Assembly (NCBI GenBank): GCA_020049335.1
Contig: JAIFKX010000271.1
Location: forward strand, 6,618 to 40,114
Reading direction: 5' to 3'
Length of the DNA stretch: 33,497 nt
Source of the DNA: Paludibacter sp.
GTDB taxonomy: Bacteria > Bacteroidota > Bacteroidia > Bacteroidales > Paludibacteraceae
This document shows positions 7,513-15,134 of this stretch, one piece after another (the first letter of the stretch is position 1; each line of letters begins with the position of its first letter). Position numbers and translations under genes: made by a program. A model generated the notes under the pieces. It did not search any database, was not told the origin of the DNA, and saw only the letters and a program-made list of their open reading frames with translations.

Positions 7513-8712
7513 ATGAGTTTACTTAAAATAAATATATTTAGACGAAACTATTGTGAACCCCCGCCATTTATCCCGATTCATTTATCGGGAGGGGCTTGGG
7601 GCTGTTTACTTATTGTTACTCTTTTCCTTTCTTGCACTCCAAAATCGACTGCCGATAAATCTTCCGATGTCGCAATCGATTCACTCCAATTACAATATGC
7701 CGAAGGCTTCGATGTTTTATATCACAGCCAATACAAAGAAGTTATTGTTTATAGTCCGTGGAAAAAAGGCGAAGTATATGCGCGTTATTTTTTAGTGAAA
7801 AACAAAGAGACTCAAACTCCCGATAACGGACAAAAGGTTGTTGTTCCAATAAAATCACTTGCTGCTACTTCAGTTACGCATTTCGAGTTTCTGAGCTTGT
7901 TGGACAAAATAAATTCACTTACAGCTGTTTGCTCACCACATTTAATTTACAATAAAGCAGTTTTGAAAAAATTCAACGAAGGCAAATTAACCGATTTAGG
8001 AGATGCTTTTAATGTAAATGTGGAAAAAACGCTGCAACTAAAACCCGAAGCAGTAATGATGAGCGGCTACAATCAAAACGACCCTTATTCGCAGCGGGTT
8101 TCGCAGGCTGGTATTCCGGTTATTCTCAATGTAGAATGGATGGAAAAATCGCTCCTTGCCCGTGCCGAATGGATTAAGTTTGTGGCTGCATTTTACAATA
8201 AAGAGAGGATTGCCGACAGTGTTTTTAATGCAGTTAGTGCTAATTACGAATCGATAAAAGCAAAAGCTGCAAACGTGAAAGTAAAACCACGCATTGTTGC
8301 CGGTAATAGTTTCCGCGGTACGTGGTATATGCCTTCGGGGCGTAATTACATGGCAAAATTGTACACCGATGCGGGGGCCAACTATTTTTATAGAAACGAT
8401 ACTACAGCCGGAAGTTTACCGCTGAATGTTGAAACTGTACTTAAAAACTTCTCGGATTGCGATGTTTGGTTAAATTGCAACTTCAACTCCTTGAGTGAGT
8501 TACAAAATGCCGACACAAAACATACGCTTTTCAAAGCATTTAAGCAAAAACAGGTATATAATTTTAATAATCGCCTTTTGCCTTCGTCGGCAAACGATTT
8601 TTGGGAAAGCGCCGTTGCCCGCCCCGATTTATTGTTGAGCGATGTGATAGCAATTTTGCACCCAGAACTTTTGCCGGGTTACAAATTTACATACACTAAA
8701 AAATTAGAGTAA
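7513..8712 (+). CDS. btuF: Corrinoid ABC transporter substrate-binding lipoprotein (BtuF-like)
   Basis: 399 residues of the helical-backbone metal-receptor/TroA type. The lipobox FLSC makes Cys41 the lipidated residue. The N-lobe has IKSLAATSVTHFEFLSLL and the ligand-binding turn VEKTLQLKPEAVMMSGYNQND; the C-lobe has VAGNSFRGTWYMPSGRNYMAKLYTDAGA. It delivers ligand from the periplasm to BtuCD. btuC follows after 7 bases. B12 is inferred from the BtuB/BtuG-like genes 5 kb upstream; a siderophore is the alternative. The signal peptide is unusually long because a palindromic repeat encodes about residues 14-30 (Pro- and Gly-rich) between the basic start and the hydrophobic core CLLIVTLFLSC. Confidence 0.85.
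   Translation: MSLLKINIFRRNYCEPPPFIPIHLSGGAWGCLLIVTLFLSCTPKSTADKSSDVAIDSLQLQYAEGFDVLYHSQYKEVIVYSPWKKGEVYARYFLVKNKETQTPDNGQKVVVPIKSLAATSVTHFEFLSLLDKINSLTAVCSPHLIYNKAVLKKFNEGKLTDLGDAFNVNVEKTLQLKPEAVMMSGYNQNDPYSQRVSQAGIPVILNVEWMEKSLLARAEWIKFVAAFYNKERIADSVFNAVSANYESIKAKAANVKVKPRIVAGNSFRGTWYMPSGRNYMAKLYTDAGANYFYRNDTTAGSLPLNVETVLKNFSDCDVWLNCNFNSLSELQNADTKHTLFKAFKQKQVYNFNNRLLPSSANDFWESAVARPDLLLSDVIAILHPELLPGYKFTYTKKLE
7558..7604. repeat. Palindromic repeat inside the btuF signal peptide
   Basis: TCCCGAT (7571-7577) pairs with ATCGGGA (7584-7590) around TCATTT, flanked by a CCCCCGCC stretch on the left and GGGGCTTGGGGCT on the right. The right flank matches the arm AGGGGTTTGGGGC of the btuC-btuD repeat at 9782-9795, so the two belong to one family. 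Here it is in frame within the coding sequence. Confidence 0.75.
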
Positions 8713-8719
8713 ACTCCGA

Positions 8720-9712
8720 ATGAGAAGCCGAAATTTCATATATTTTGCAATTTTGTTGGTGCTGACAATGTTACTTTTCCTGTCCGATTTGGCTTGGGGT
8801 AGCATTACCATTCCTTTTCGCGAAATATTGGATGTGTTTTTCGGAAAAGGCGAAAGTATAAATACGGAAATTTTGCTAAATTTTAGATTGCCAAAAGCTA
8901 TTACGGCCATACTTACAGGCGCTGCTTTGTCGGTTGCCGGACTGATGATGCAAACGCTTTTTCGCAATCCGCTGGCTGAACCTTATATTTTGGGAGTGAG
9001 TTCAGGTGCGAGTTTGGGCGTGGCGTTGGTTACTATGGCATCAGGTTTTTTACCTGCCATTTTAATGAATAGCGGTTGGGCAATGATTTTGGCAGCGGTA
9101 ATTGGTGGAGCATTAGTTCTTTTGATGGTGTTGGGCGTTTCTTTTCGCATTCAAAATGCAGTTTCGCTGCTTATTGTGGGCATTATGTTTGGCACCATTG
9201 CTGGTTCGGTAGTGAGTGTTATGCAAAATTTCAGTAATCCCGATGCGATTAAGTTGTTTATAATGTGGACATTTGGCAGTTTGAGTGCCGTAACATGGAC
9301 GTATATGCAAGCTTTATTGCCTATCATTCTACTTGGTTTGATAATGACGATGATGCTACACAAACGCTTGGACGTATTGCTATTGGGCGAAAATTATGCG
9401 CGTGGTTTGGGAGTTTCTGTTATTCAAACCCGCTTTTTTATAATTTTAGCAACAGGTTTGCTGGCGGGTGGTATTACTGCGTTTACGGGTCCCATTGCGT
9501 TTGTTGGTGTGGCCATTCCGCATATTGCGCGCGGCATTTTTAAAACATCAACGCACAAAATTCTGATTCCGGCAACCATGCTTTGCGGGGCTTCACTTTT
9601 GTTAGTTTGCGATTTAATTTCGCAAATGCCATCATACACATTGCCCATAAATACAATTAGTTCGCTGTTTGGTGCACCAATAATATTGTGGATTATATTA
9701 AAGAAAAAATAA
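8720..9712 (+). CDS. btuC: Corrinoid ABC transporter permease (BtuC/FecCD family)
   Basis: 330 residues with the FecCD pattern of about ten membrane helices: LNFRLPKAITAILTGAALSVAGLMMQTLFRNPLAEPYILGVSSGA near the N-terminus, and GITAFTGPIAFVGVAIPHIAR followed by the LLVCDL segment near the end. It forms the dimeric channel for the ligand delivered by the upstream lipoprotein. It starts 7 bases after btuF, so it is probably translationally coupled. Substrate identity comes from context only. Confidence 0.92.
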   Translation: MRSRNFIYFAILLVLTMLLFLSDLAWGSITIPFREILDVFFGKGESINTEILLNFRLPKAITAILTGAALSVAGLMMQTLFRNPLAEPYILGVSSGASLGVALVTMASGFLPAILMNSGWAMILAAVIGGALVLLMVLGVSFRIQNAVSLLIVGIMFGTIAGSVVSVMQNFSNPDAIKLFIMWTFGSLSAVTWTYMQALLPIILLGLIMTMMLHKRLDVLLLGENYARGLGVSVIQTRFFIILATGLLAGGITAFTGPIAFVGVAIPHIARGIFKTSTHKILIPATMLCGASLLLVCDLISQMPSYTLPINTISSLFGAPIILWIILKKK

Positions 9713-9721
9713 GTAAATACA

Positions 9722-9795
9722 GCCCCAAGCCCCTAAAGGGGATGTAAATTAGTTCCGAATGGTCTAATCTTAAAGCCCCTTTAGGGGTTTGGGGC
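9722..9795. repeat. Long imperfect palindrome between btuC and btuD
   Basis: Two 20-base arms, 9722-9741 and 9776-9795, are inverted copies with one mismatch; each also contains its own small hairpin (CCCCTAAAGGGG or CCCCTTTAGGGG). In the 34-base centre ATTAG (9748-9752) can pair with CTAAT (9764-9768). The element fills nearly all of the 99-base gap and would fold as one extended hairpin in the operon mRNA. No U-run follows it. Confidence 0.85.
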
Positions 9796-9811
9796 AATTT
9801 AATAAGATAAT

Positions 9812-10789
9812 ATGTCTTCCATTCTAAATACACATAATCTCTCCATCGGTTATTCTAAAAAAAAGAAAAAAATCGTTGTGCAGTCCGACCTCAATTTAGA
9901 GTTGAAGGCAGGCGAATTGGTGTGTCTTATTGGTCAAAACGGTTGTGGAAAATCTACTTTGCTGCGAACCTTGGCGGGATTGCAAAAACCGCTTTACGGA
10001 AAAGTATTGGTAGATAATCAGGAATTAGATAAAATACGAATTCACGAAAAAGCTCGAAAGTTAGCTCTTGTTTTAACCGAAAAAGTGGATATCGAAAATG
10101 CAACAGTAGCGGATATTGTCCGCATGGGTCGTCAACCGTATTGCAATTGGTGGGGGAGTTTGTCGGAGGCGGATTACGGTATTGTGAACGAAGCTATTGA
10201 AATGGTGCATTTGGAGGCTAAAGCCGATTGTCATCTGAATGAACTTTCGGATGGTGAACGGCAGCGTGTAATGATAGCCAAAGCACTGGCACAGGATACG
10301 CCACTTATTTTGTTAGACGAACCTACGGCACATCTCGATTTGCCCAACCGAGTGGAAATTATGTTATTGCTGCATAAATTAGCGCACCGAACCGGCAAGT
10401 CGGTGGTTATTTCGACGCACGAATTGGATATGGCATTGCAGGCTGCCGATCGAATATGGTTGATGACAAAAACCGACGGAATTGAGTGTGGCGTACCCGA
10501 AGATTTAGTGTTGCAGGGACATTTCCACGAAGCGTTTCAAAGCAAATCGTACTATTTCAATTCAGCCAACGGTAACTTTTCGATGAACTATCCCATGACT
10601 AAAAAAGTATGGGTTGAAGGAGACAAAACCCGCATGTATTGGACTTTGCGGGCATTGGCTCGTGCTGGTTATATGGTGGTAGAAGAAGCCGAAGTAGTTA
10701 TAAAAATCACTCCCGAATGTTGGATAATTAATGCTGTAGAACTCAAATCCGTTGAAGAATTGTTGACAAAACTTGAGGGGGTTGTTTGA
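9812..10789 (+). CDS. btuD: Corrinoid ABC transporter ATPase (BtuD-like) with C-terminal extension
   Basis: 325 residues. The ABC core is complete: Walker A GQNGCGKST (41-49), signature LSDGE (145-149), Walker B LILLDE (165-170), and the H-loop His203. It powers the BtuC channel from the cytoplasm. After about residue 250 there are some 75 extra residues (MTKKVWVEGDKTRMYWTLRAL and a small alpha/beta pattern ending VEELLTKLEGVV) that E. coli BtuD lacks; similar tails occur in Bacteroidota homologues, and its role is unknown to me. The gene is separated from btuC by the palindrome, which might tune downstream expression. Confidence 0.9.
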   Translation: MSSILNTHNLSIGYSKKKKKIVVQSDLNLELKAGELVCLIGQNGCGKSTLLRTLAGLQKPLYGKVLVDNQELDKIRIHEKARKLALVLTEKVDIENATVADIVRMGRQPYCNWWGSLSEADYGIVNEAIEMVHLEAKADCHLNELSDGERQRVMIAKALAQDTPLILLDEPTAHLDLPNRVEIMLLLHKLAHRTGKSVVISTHELDMALQAADRIWLMTKTDGIECGVPEDLVLQGHFHEAFQSKSYYFNSANGNFSMNYPMTKKVWVEGDKTRMYWTLRALARAGYMVVEEAEVVIKITPECWIINAVELKSVEELLTKLEGVV

Positions 10790-10881
10790 TTAATACATAG
10801 CGATGGAGTACCTCATAATCCTTTTGTAAAGACAAAATTTATTATTTTCTTCTTTTGTTATTCCTTTTGTGGTTGAATTTT

Positions 10882-11916
10882 TTATTTTTGTAAATTCAGC
10901 TTAAAATAAACCTTTTTGATTAATTCTGTTGCTTGCATGTTGATATGTCTATTCAGAATTTTTTGTTCGCTTTTTTCCAACATGGCATATTTGCCCGAAT
11001 GTTCTTTCAAAAAATCGTCTAAAATATCTTTGCTAAACATGCCTATCAGCTTACCGGTGTCTTTGGGGACAGATATTTGTCCAATTTTGCTTATTACATT
11101 ATTCAATCTATTTTCGGTTACATACTCTTCGCTAATATCCAGTAAATCAGCAAGTATTTTGCTGTACGATACTTCAACTAACAAGCGGGGTTGACGTTTT
11201 TTGACAGATTTTTTTTCGGCAAAGCGGGCATTTTTGTTTTTTAGAAGTAACCGCGAACCATTGTGCAAATAAACCACATCCGTTGGTCGAATCACTACAC
11301 CTTCGCATACATTATCGTCGATAGGTGGCAGACCCAGCCACTCGGAAATTAGACTCGGAAACTGATTCGGATAATTCAGGCATTCTTCCAGATTGCCTTT
11401 AAACAATGTTTTGGCATAAAAAAAATCGTATTTTTCAAAAAATAAATTCGAATCATCAACCGAAAGGAACCGACCTGTTTCGCCATTCGAAAGATACAAA
11501 TCGAATACATAAAACTCATGATTGGGACAATAATTAACTCCTTTTTGAATGCATATAACACGTGCATCGTTTTTTACTTCTGGATGTGGATAATTACCTC
11601 CAAATATTTCTCCAAACACGGATACAGAATCTGTGTCAGGGTATTTTTCTTTTACCGCAGCATACAATGCCAATGCTTTGAGTTTGTATCGTTCTAACAA
11701 CTCTTCGTAATCATAAAATTTTTCGTTGCTTACAATCAATCCAGTACGTTTACCGGCAAATACGGTTTGTCCATCTGTAACCAAACAAAAATTAGCGCCA
11801 TGCACTTTTTCTTGCACCACATATTCTAAATTTTCGGCAGTTTGTATTCTTATTTTTTCGAGAAACTCGGCATCGAAGGTGTTTTCTATTGAGCTATACT
11901 TTTTAAATGTAATCAT
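10882..11916 (-). CDS. RNA ligase, Rnl2 (T4 RNA ligase 2) family
   Basis: 344 residues, close to the 334 of T4 Rnl2. All nucleotidyltransferase motifs are visible: motif I EKVHGAN with the adenylated Lys37, an Arg57 in AGKRTG, motif III FGEIFGG (Glu103), motif IIIa FYVFDLYL, motif IV EGVVIRP (Glu205), and motif V LLKNK (Lys226/Lys228). Residues about 240-344 would be the helical C-terminal domain specific to Rnl2. Rnl2 enzymes seal 3'-OH/5'-phosphate nicks in duplex RNA using ATP. Neighbours (btuD, a peptide transporter) are unrelated and no kinase/phosphatase partner is seen. A perfect ATAACGTTAT palindrome (11915-11924) covers the start codon. The target RNA is unknown. Confidence 0.88.
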   Translation of the reverse strand: MITFKKYSSIENTFDAEFLEKIRIQTAENLEYVVQEKVHGANFCLVTDGQTVFAGKRTGLIVSNEKFYDYEELLERYKLKALALYAAVKEKYPDTDSVSVFGEIFGGNYPHPEVKNDARVICIQKGVNYCPNHEFYVFDLYLSNGETGRFLSVDDSNLFFEKYDFFYAKTLFKGNLEECLNYPNQFPSLISEWLGLPPIDDNVCEGVVIRPTDVVYLHNGSRLLLKNKNARFAEKKSVKKRQPRLLVEVSYSKILADLLDISEEYVTENRLNNVISKIGQISVPKDTGKLIGMFSKDILDDFLKEHSGKYAMLEKSEQKILNRHINMQATELIKKVYFKLNLQK

Positions 11917-11957
11917 AACGTTATAATTTTATTATTTCTTAATTGTGTAAACGATGG

Positions 11958-11965
11958 CAAAGTTA
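11958..11965 (-). promoter_or_regulatory. Probable -7 box of the RNA ligase gene
   Basis: On the minus strand TAACTTTG fits TAnnTTTG and lies 41 bases upstream of the ATG. No convincing -33 element is seen at the usual distance. Confidence 0.4.
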
Positions 11966-12030
11966 AACTTTTTTTCAAAAAAAATAGTATTAAAATCTTG
12001 TATAAATATTTAAGTTTCTTACAATTTTAC

Positions 12031-12038
12031 TATATTTG
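12031..12038 (+). promoter_or_regulatory. Probable -7 box of the peptide transporter gene
   Basis: TATATTTG fits TAnnTTTG, 52 bases before the ATG. The -33 position is AT-rich without a clear TTTG. Confidence 0.5.
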
Positions 12039-12090
12039 TCGCGTTTAAAACATTTCTTACAATTTAATAAAACAATCTAACACACATTTT

Positions 12091-13590
12091 ATGTTTAAAA
12101 ATCATCCGAAGGGCTTAGTATCAGCAGCATTAGCTAATATGGGCGAACGTTTTGGGTTTTACACCATGATGGCAATTCTGACCTTATTTTTAATGTCGAA
12201 GTTTAATATTTCGGGTACAGAGGCTGGCGGTTTGTACTCCATTTTTTATGGAGCCATCTATATTTTAGCTTTAGTTGGTGGCACTATTGCCGATAAATTG
12301 CAAAATTACAAAGGAACTATTATTGCTGGCCTCGTTATTATGACAGCTGGCTATTTGTTTTTGGCAATGCCAGCGCTTATCACCACTAAGTATGTGGCAC
12401 TTGCTGCTTTGTTGGTTATTGCTTTTGGAAACGGACTTTTTAAAGGCAATTTGCAAGCACTTGTTGGGCAAATGTACGATAACGATGAGTACCGAAGCAA
12501 ACGTGATGCGGGATTCCAGATTTTTTATATGTTTATTAATATTGGGGCAATGTTTGCGCCATTTTTGGCAACATGGGTTCGAAATACCTTTGTCGGAATG
12601 CAGGGTTTTGCATATAACTCCGATTTACCTGGGCTTTGTCACCAGTACTTGGATGGGAAAATGACGGAAGAAGTTGCTAGTGGTCGTTTCTCTGAATTGG
12701 CTTTGAAAGTCTCGAATGATGTTGCTCCAACCGATTTATCTGCTTTTGCTGTTGGATATCTCGACGCCTTCAATACCGGTTTTCATTATGCATTTCTCAC
12801 AGCCGTTGTGGCAATGCTCATTTCACTGCTCATTTTCATTGTTACCAAACGTATTTTACCCAATCCAAAATCGAAAACAACGACAGTTTCTAATTTTTCA
12901 AAAGAAGAGATTAAACAAGATGCACAGGAAATTAAACAACGTATTTATGCCCTTTTAGCAGTGTTTGGTGTTGTTATTTTCTTTTGGTTTTCGTTCCATC
13001 AAAATGGGTTAACACTCACTATGTTTGCCAAAGATTATACACATTTAGGTGGTATTTTCAACTCGGTGGAAATTTTTCAATCTATCAATCCATTTTTAGT
13101 GGTATTTCTTACACCACTTGTTATTGCTATTTTTGGAGCTATGGCAAAAAGAGGAAAAGAACCTTCGACGCCTAAAAAAATTGCTATTGGAATGGGAATT
13201 GCGGCTGCGGCTTTTGCGCTTATGGCTGTTGGCTCTGTCGGACTACCAATGCTCAAAGATACAGTCGCACAAGGGGGCTTGCCCGAAGCTGAAAGGGTTA
13301 CTCCATGGTTGCTTTTTGCTGTTTATTTCATCCTTACCATAGCCGAATTGTTTATTTCGCCTTTGGGACTTTCGTTTGTTTCGAAAGTTGCACCCGCAAA
13401 TATGCAGGGTCTAATGCAAGGTGGTTGGCTCACAGCTACAGCAGTAGGTAATTTTTCGTTGGTGCTCGGAGCCATGATGTACGAAAACATCTCTATTTCC
13501 ATTACTTGGTCTGTTTTTGTAGCCGTTTGCGTGATGTCTATGCTTGTAATGCTCGCTATGGTAAAATGGTTAGAGCGGGTTGCAAAATAA
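12091..13590 (+). CDS. Proton-dependent oligopeptide transporter (POT/PTR2, MFS)
   Basis: 499 residues, strongly hydrophobic with about 12-14 membrane helices. POT signatures are present: GERFGFYTMMAILTLFL in helix 1 (the ERFxYY-like motif, here ERFGFY), KGNLQALVGQMY, the FYMFINIGAMFAPF motif, FWFSFHQNGLTLTMFA, and AELFISPLGLSFVSKVAP near the end. It imports di- and tripeptides with protons across the inner membrane. It is monocistronic, with its own promoter box and a shared downstream terminator. The substrate range cannot be read from the sequence. Confidence 0.92.
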   Translation: MFKNHPKGLVSAALANMGERFGFYTMMAILTLFLMSKFNISGTEAGGLYSIFYGAIYILALVGGTIADKLQNYKGTIIAGLVIMTAGYLFLAMPALITTKYVALAALLVIAFGNGLFKGNLQALVGQMYDNDEYRSKRDAGFQIFYMFINIGAMFAPFLATWVRNTFVGMQGFAYNSDLPGLCHQYLDGKMTEEVASGRFSELALKVSNDVAPTDLSAFAVGYLDAFNTGFHYAFLTAVVAMLISLLIFIVTKRILPNPKSKTTTVSNFSKEEIKQDAQEIKQRIYALLAVFGVVIFFWFSFHQNGLTLTMFAKDYTHLGGIFNSVEIFQSINPFLVVFLTPLVIAIFGAMAKRGKEPSTPKKIAIGMGIAAAAFALMAVGSVGLPMLKDTVAQGGLPEAERVTPWLLFAVYFILTIAELFISPLGLSFVSKVAPANMQGLMQGGWLTATAVGNFSLVLGAMMYENISISITWSVFVAVCVMSMLVMLAMVKWLERVAK

Positions 13591-13608
13591 ATAAGTTGCT
13601 AATTTTTT

Positions 13609-13649
13609 AAACAAAAAGCCGGAGAATGAATTCTACCGGCTTTTTGTTT
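13609..13649. terminator. Bidirectional terminator between the POT transporter and purU
   Basis: AAACAAAAAGCCGG (13609-13622) and CCGGCTTTTTGTTT (13636-13649) form a perfect 14-bp stem with U-runs on either strand. The last bases of purU, including its stop codon, lie at its edge. Confidence 0.9.
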
Positions 13650-14514
13650 ATTGAAAAACGATTGTTCTATTTTGAAAAGCTAAAATTTTTCGATTGATGT
13701 GTTTATCTACCGCATGCGATAATACAATTTTCTCCAAATCGCGCCCTTTTCGTATCAACTCTTCTACGGTATCTTTGTGCGAAATATGCGTTACACCTTG
13801 TTCGATAATTGGCCCAGCATCCAAATCGCTCGTTACATAGTGGCTAGTGGCACCAATAATTTTCACGCCACGTTCGTGGGCAGCATGATAGGGTTTTGCA
13901 CCTGCAAAAGCAGGCAAAAACGAGTGATGGATATTAATGATTTTGTCGGGGTAATGGTTGATAAAGTCCGCCGAAAGTACCTGCATATAGCGAGCAAGTA
14001 CACAAAAAGTTATTTTGTTTTTGCGCATCAATTCCAACTGCTTTGCTTCTTGTTCGGCTTTGTTCTCTTTGTTAATTGGCAAATAATGGTATTCAATTCC
14101 AAAGCGCTTAGCAACCGACTCCATATCGGGGTGGTTGCTTATTATAAGTGGAATTTCCACATTCCATTCGCCCATAGCATAGCGCGAAAGTAAATCGTAT
14201 AGGCAGTGCGACATTTTTGAAACAAAAATTGCCATACGAGGTTTTGTTTCTGCAAAATAAAGTCGGAAATTCATATCATACCGCACCGCCAACAAGGTTT
14301 GAAAATACTCTTCAATTTTATCCTTTGGAATTTGAAAATCAGTAAGCTCCCATTCCACGCGCATAAAGAAAATTTTGTCCTCGCGGTTTACATATTGATC
14401 TAAATAGAGTATATTTCCTTTGTGTTGATTAATAAATTCGGTTACGGCAGCCAAAATACCAGGTTTGTCGGGGCAATGGATTAATAAAATAGCAGTATTG
14501 TCGTTGAGATTCAT
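13648..14514 (-). CDS. purU: Formyltetrahydrofolate deformylase
   Basis: 288 residues. An N-terminal ACT domain (about 5-85, starting ILLIHCPDKPGILAAVTEF) is followed by a formyltransferase-fold domain. The catalytic residues Asn194 and His196 lie in IINIHHSFLP, and Asp232 in TSDLDAGPI; the ATSHYVT segment is also present. PurU hydrolyses 10-formyl-THF to formate and THF, balancing one-carbon units and feeding formate to purine synthesis. It is a single gene; the stop codon overlaps the edge of the terminator shared with the POT gene. Confidence 0.95.
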   Translation of the reverse strand: MNLNDNTAILLIHCPDKPGILAAVTEFINQHKGNILYLDQYVNREDKIFFMRVEWELTDFQIPKDKIEEYFQTLLAVRYDMNFRLYFAETKPRMAIFVSKMSHCLYDLLSRYAMGEWNVEIPLIISNHPDMESVAKRFGIEYHYLPINKENKAEQEAKQLELMRKNKITFCVLARYMQVLSADFINHYPDKIINIHHSFLPAFAGAKPYHAAHERGVKIIGATSHYVTSDLDAGPIIEQGVTHISHKDTVEELIRKGRDLEKIVLSHAVDKHINRKILAFQNRTIVFQ

Positions 14515-14543
14515 TTCGTTTCAATTTTTAAATAATAGGGCTG

Positions 14544-14551
14544 CAAAGATA
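14544..14551 (-). promoter_or_regulatory. Probable -7 box of purU
   Basis: On the minus strand TATCTTTG fits TAnnTTTG and ends 29 bases before the ATG. A -33 match is poor. Confidence 0.45.
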
Positions 14552-14686
14552 ACATTTTAATTCGAAACAGATGGTTGTCTTTTCATATTGATTTAAACAA
14601 TGAAAGCACAAGTATTCCGATAAATGCTACCAATAAAATTTAGAAGTATTTTTTTTAAAGAAAATCAAAATATTTTGTTTAGAGCT

Positions 14687-14717
14687 ATTGTAGAATGAAA
14701 AAAATGACTTATCTTTG
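14687..14717 (+). promoter_or_regulatory. tRNA-Asp promoter
   Basis: ATTG (14687-14690), a 19-base spacer, then TATCTTTG (14710-14717). The same ATTG-N19-TATCTTTG arrangement occurs before tRNA-Leu. Confidence 0.7.
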
Positions 14718-14746
14718 CACCGCCTTAGAAATAAAGCACTCTACCT

Positions 14747-14820
14747 GGTTCGGTAGTTCAGTTGGTTAGAATGCCGCCCTGTCACGGCGGAGGTCGCGGG
14801 TTCGAGTCCCGTCCGTACCG
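14747..14820 (+). tRNA. tRNA-Asp (GTC)
   Basis: A 74-base cloverleaf with D-stem GTTC/GAAT, anticodon stem CCGCC/GGCGG around CTGTCAC (anticodon GTC), T-arm GCGGG-TTCGAGT-CCCGT and discriminator G; CCA is not encoded. The acceptor stem GGTTCGG/CCGTACC has a T-T mismatch at the fourth pair (4-69). From A14760 onward the sequence is repeated at 15125-15191, downstream of a GIY-YIG nuclease gene, which suggests that the 3' part of this tRNA gene was rebuilt by an inserted element. Confidence 0.95.
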
Positions 14821-14821
14821 C

Positions 14822-14853
14822 AAAAGCAATTCAGAAATGAGTTGCTTTTTTTA
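14822..14853 (+). terminator. Terminator directly after tRNA-Asp
   Basis: AAAAGCAATTC pairs with GAGTTGCTTTT (one G-T pair) around AGAAAT, followed by a U-run. It lies between the tRNA and the nuclease gene, so the nuclease probably needs read-through or its own weak promoter. The displaced tRNA copy at 15191 has a different terminator. Confidence 0.75.
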
Positions 14854-14873
14854 TAAAAAAGAAATTGCTATTT

Positions 14874-15134
14874 ATGCCGTATTTAGTTTATATACTTCAA
14901 TCGTTAAAAGACAATACCTATTACAAAGGTTATACTGAGGATGTTGAAAAACGACTTTTACAACACAATAACGGTGAAAGTCACTATACAAGAACAAAAA
15001 TGCCATGGAAATTAGTTTATCTTGCCGAATATAATACAAAGCGTGAAGCTTTAATCACGGAAAAACAAATCAAACGTTATAATTCGGAATTTTTGCAGAA
15101 AATTATTTTAGAATATAAAAATAAAGTTGGTTAG
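14874..15134 (+). CDS. Small GIY-YIG endonuclease (UPF0213/YhbQ-like)
   Basis: 86 residues, a single GIY-YIG domain. The motif is present as VYIL (5-8) and YKG (17-19), followed by Arg27 in KRLLQHN and the catalytic Glu63 in REALITEKQIK. There is no separate DNA-binding domain. I chose ATG 14874 (MPYLVYIL); a TTG three codons upstream is open but unsupported. The stop codon TAG and the codons for the final Val-Gly come from the displaced tRNA D-loop (GTTGGTTAG). Stand-alone GIY-YIG proteins may act in repair or as homing-type nucleases; the position between two tRNA copies points to the latter, as inference. Confidence 0.88.
   Translation: MPYLVYILQSLKDNTYYKGYTEDVEKRLLQHNNGESHYTRTKMPWKLVYLAEYNTKREALITEKQIKRYNSEFLQKIILEYKNKVG

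Noticed and set aside
10790-10881. Terminator between btuD and the RNA ligase gene
   Set aside because: Only a weak 6-bp TTTTGT/ACAAAA stem without a U-run is present; support is too low to list.
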